A DNA stretch of 6,367 nucleotides from an uncultured Oscillospiraceae bacterium (GTDB taxonomy: Bacteria > Bacillota > Clostridia > Oscillospirales > Oscillospiraceae), in the NCBI GenBank assembly GCA_900756715.1, contig CAAELC010000067.1:1-6367 (forward strand), written 5' to 3'. Every line of letters begins with the position of its first letter. Within the stretch, counting starts at the first letter, position 1. The position numbers and the translations under genes are program-made. Under the pieces are notes generated by a model that was given only the letters and a program-made list of their open reading frames with translations, ran no database searches and was not told the DNA's origin. Below, one piece after another: positions 6,207 through 6,367 of this stretch.

Positions 6207-6367
6207 TATGTCTGTAACGATGCGATGGCTGTCGAATTTGTAGTGGGTGTAATAAATCAGCGTGGCCACGCTGCACACAAACCATCCGGCCGGATAGCTC
6301 ATGGCAATGGGCACGATTTCATTGGCAACAAAATTCGCTACTACATATAGATAAATCTGTCGGAACA
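6204..6367 (-). CDS. C-terminal end of a probable MATE-family efflux transporter (partial)
   Basis: Fifty-three codons are open from the right edge to a TAA at 6204-6206; the N-terminal bulk of the gene is outside the window. The visible peptide begins FRQIYLYVVANFVANEIVP and continues through AMSYPAGWFVCSVATLIYY to a short charged tail ending HRIVTDI. A hydrophobic final transmembrane segment preceded by a Tyr-Pro-Ala-x-Trp motif and closed by IYY is typical of the last helix of MATE Na+/H+-driven multidrug antiporters of Firmicutes. The identification rests on this short stretch alone, so another 12-TM transporter cannot be excluded. If right, it would place a second, mechanistically different drug-efflux protein near the MarR-ABC operon. 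It is followed by a terminator-like hairpin and then the amidohydrolase gene. Confidence 0.7.
   Translation of the reverse strand, partial: FRQIYLYVVANFVANEIVPIAMSYPAGWFVCSVATLIYYTHYKFDSHRIVTDI

Overview
All recognisable genes in this window lie on the minus strand, so they are read from the right-hand end towards base 1. The DNA is GC-rich with strong AGGAGG-type ribosome binding sites, and the gene content (a MarR-controlled ABC exporter pair, a MATE pump, an M20D amidohydrolase and an HpcH/HpaI aldolase) looks like a high-GC Firmicute, probably a gut Clostridia/Oscillospiraceae-type bacterium. That assignment is an inference from style and gene content, because no marker gene is present.

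In transcription order the layout is as follows. (1) The C-terminal 53 codons of a probable MATE-family efflux protein run in from the right edge (6367 to 6204), followed by an imperfect terminator-like hairpin. (2) A 389-residue M20D metallo-amidohydrolase (6127 to 4958) is followed by an 11-bp-stem hairpin. (3) A 255-residue HpcH/HpaI-type class II aldolase (4792 to 4025) has its own extended -10 promoter and a very strong intrinsic terminator. (4) A three-gene operon begins at 3858: a MarR-family repressor, a 583-residue ABC exporter half-transporter, and a second half-transporter that runs off the left edge. The genes of this operon overlap by 17 nt at both junctions.

The MarR-ABC-ABC operon is the most coherent system. 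The two ABC proteins have complementary defects in their nucleotide-binding domains: one has Asp in place of the catalytic Glu and His in place of the Q-loop Gln, and the other has an altered signature motif. Together these predict a heterodimeric exporter with one active and one degenerate ATP site. Upstream of marR lies a duplicated 16-bp operator-like sequence spaced exactly 20 bp apart, which fits autoregulation by MarR dimers with inducer-triggered expression of the pump. The aldolase and amidohydrolase appear to be separate metabolic transcription units.

I see no mobile element, CRISPR array, tRNA or rRNA, and no convincing new multi-gene system. The points worth checking are the operator architecture, the ATP-site asymmetry and the hairpin flanked by direct repeats at 4892-4961. 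The long plus-strand open frames are antisense shadows of the GC-rich genes.
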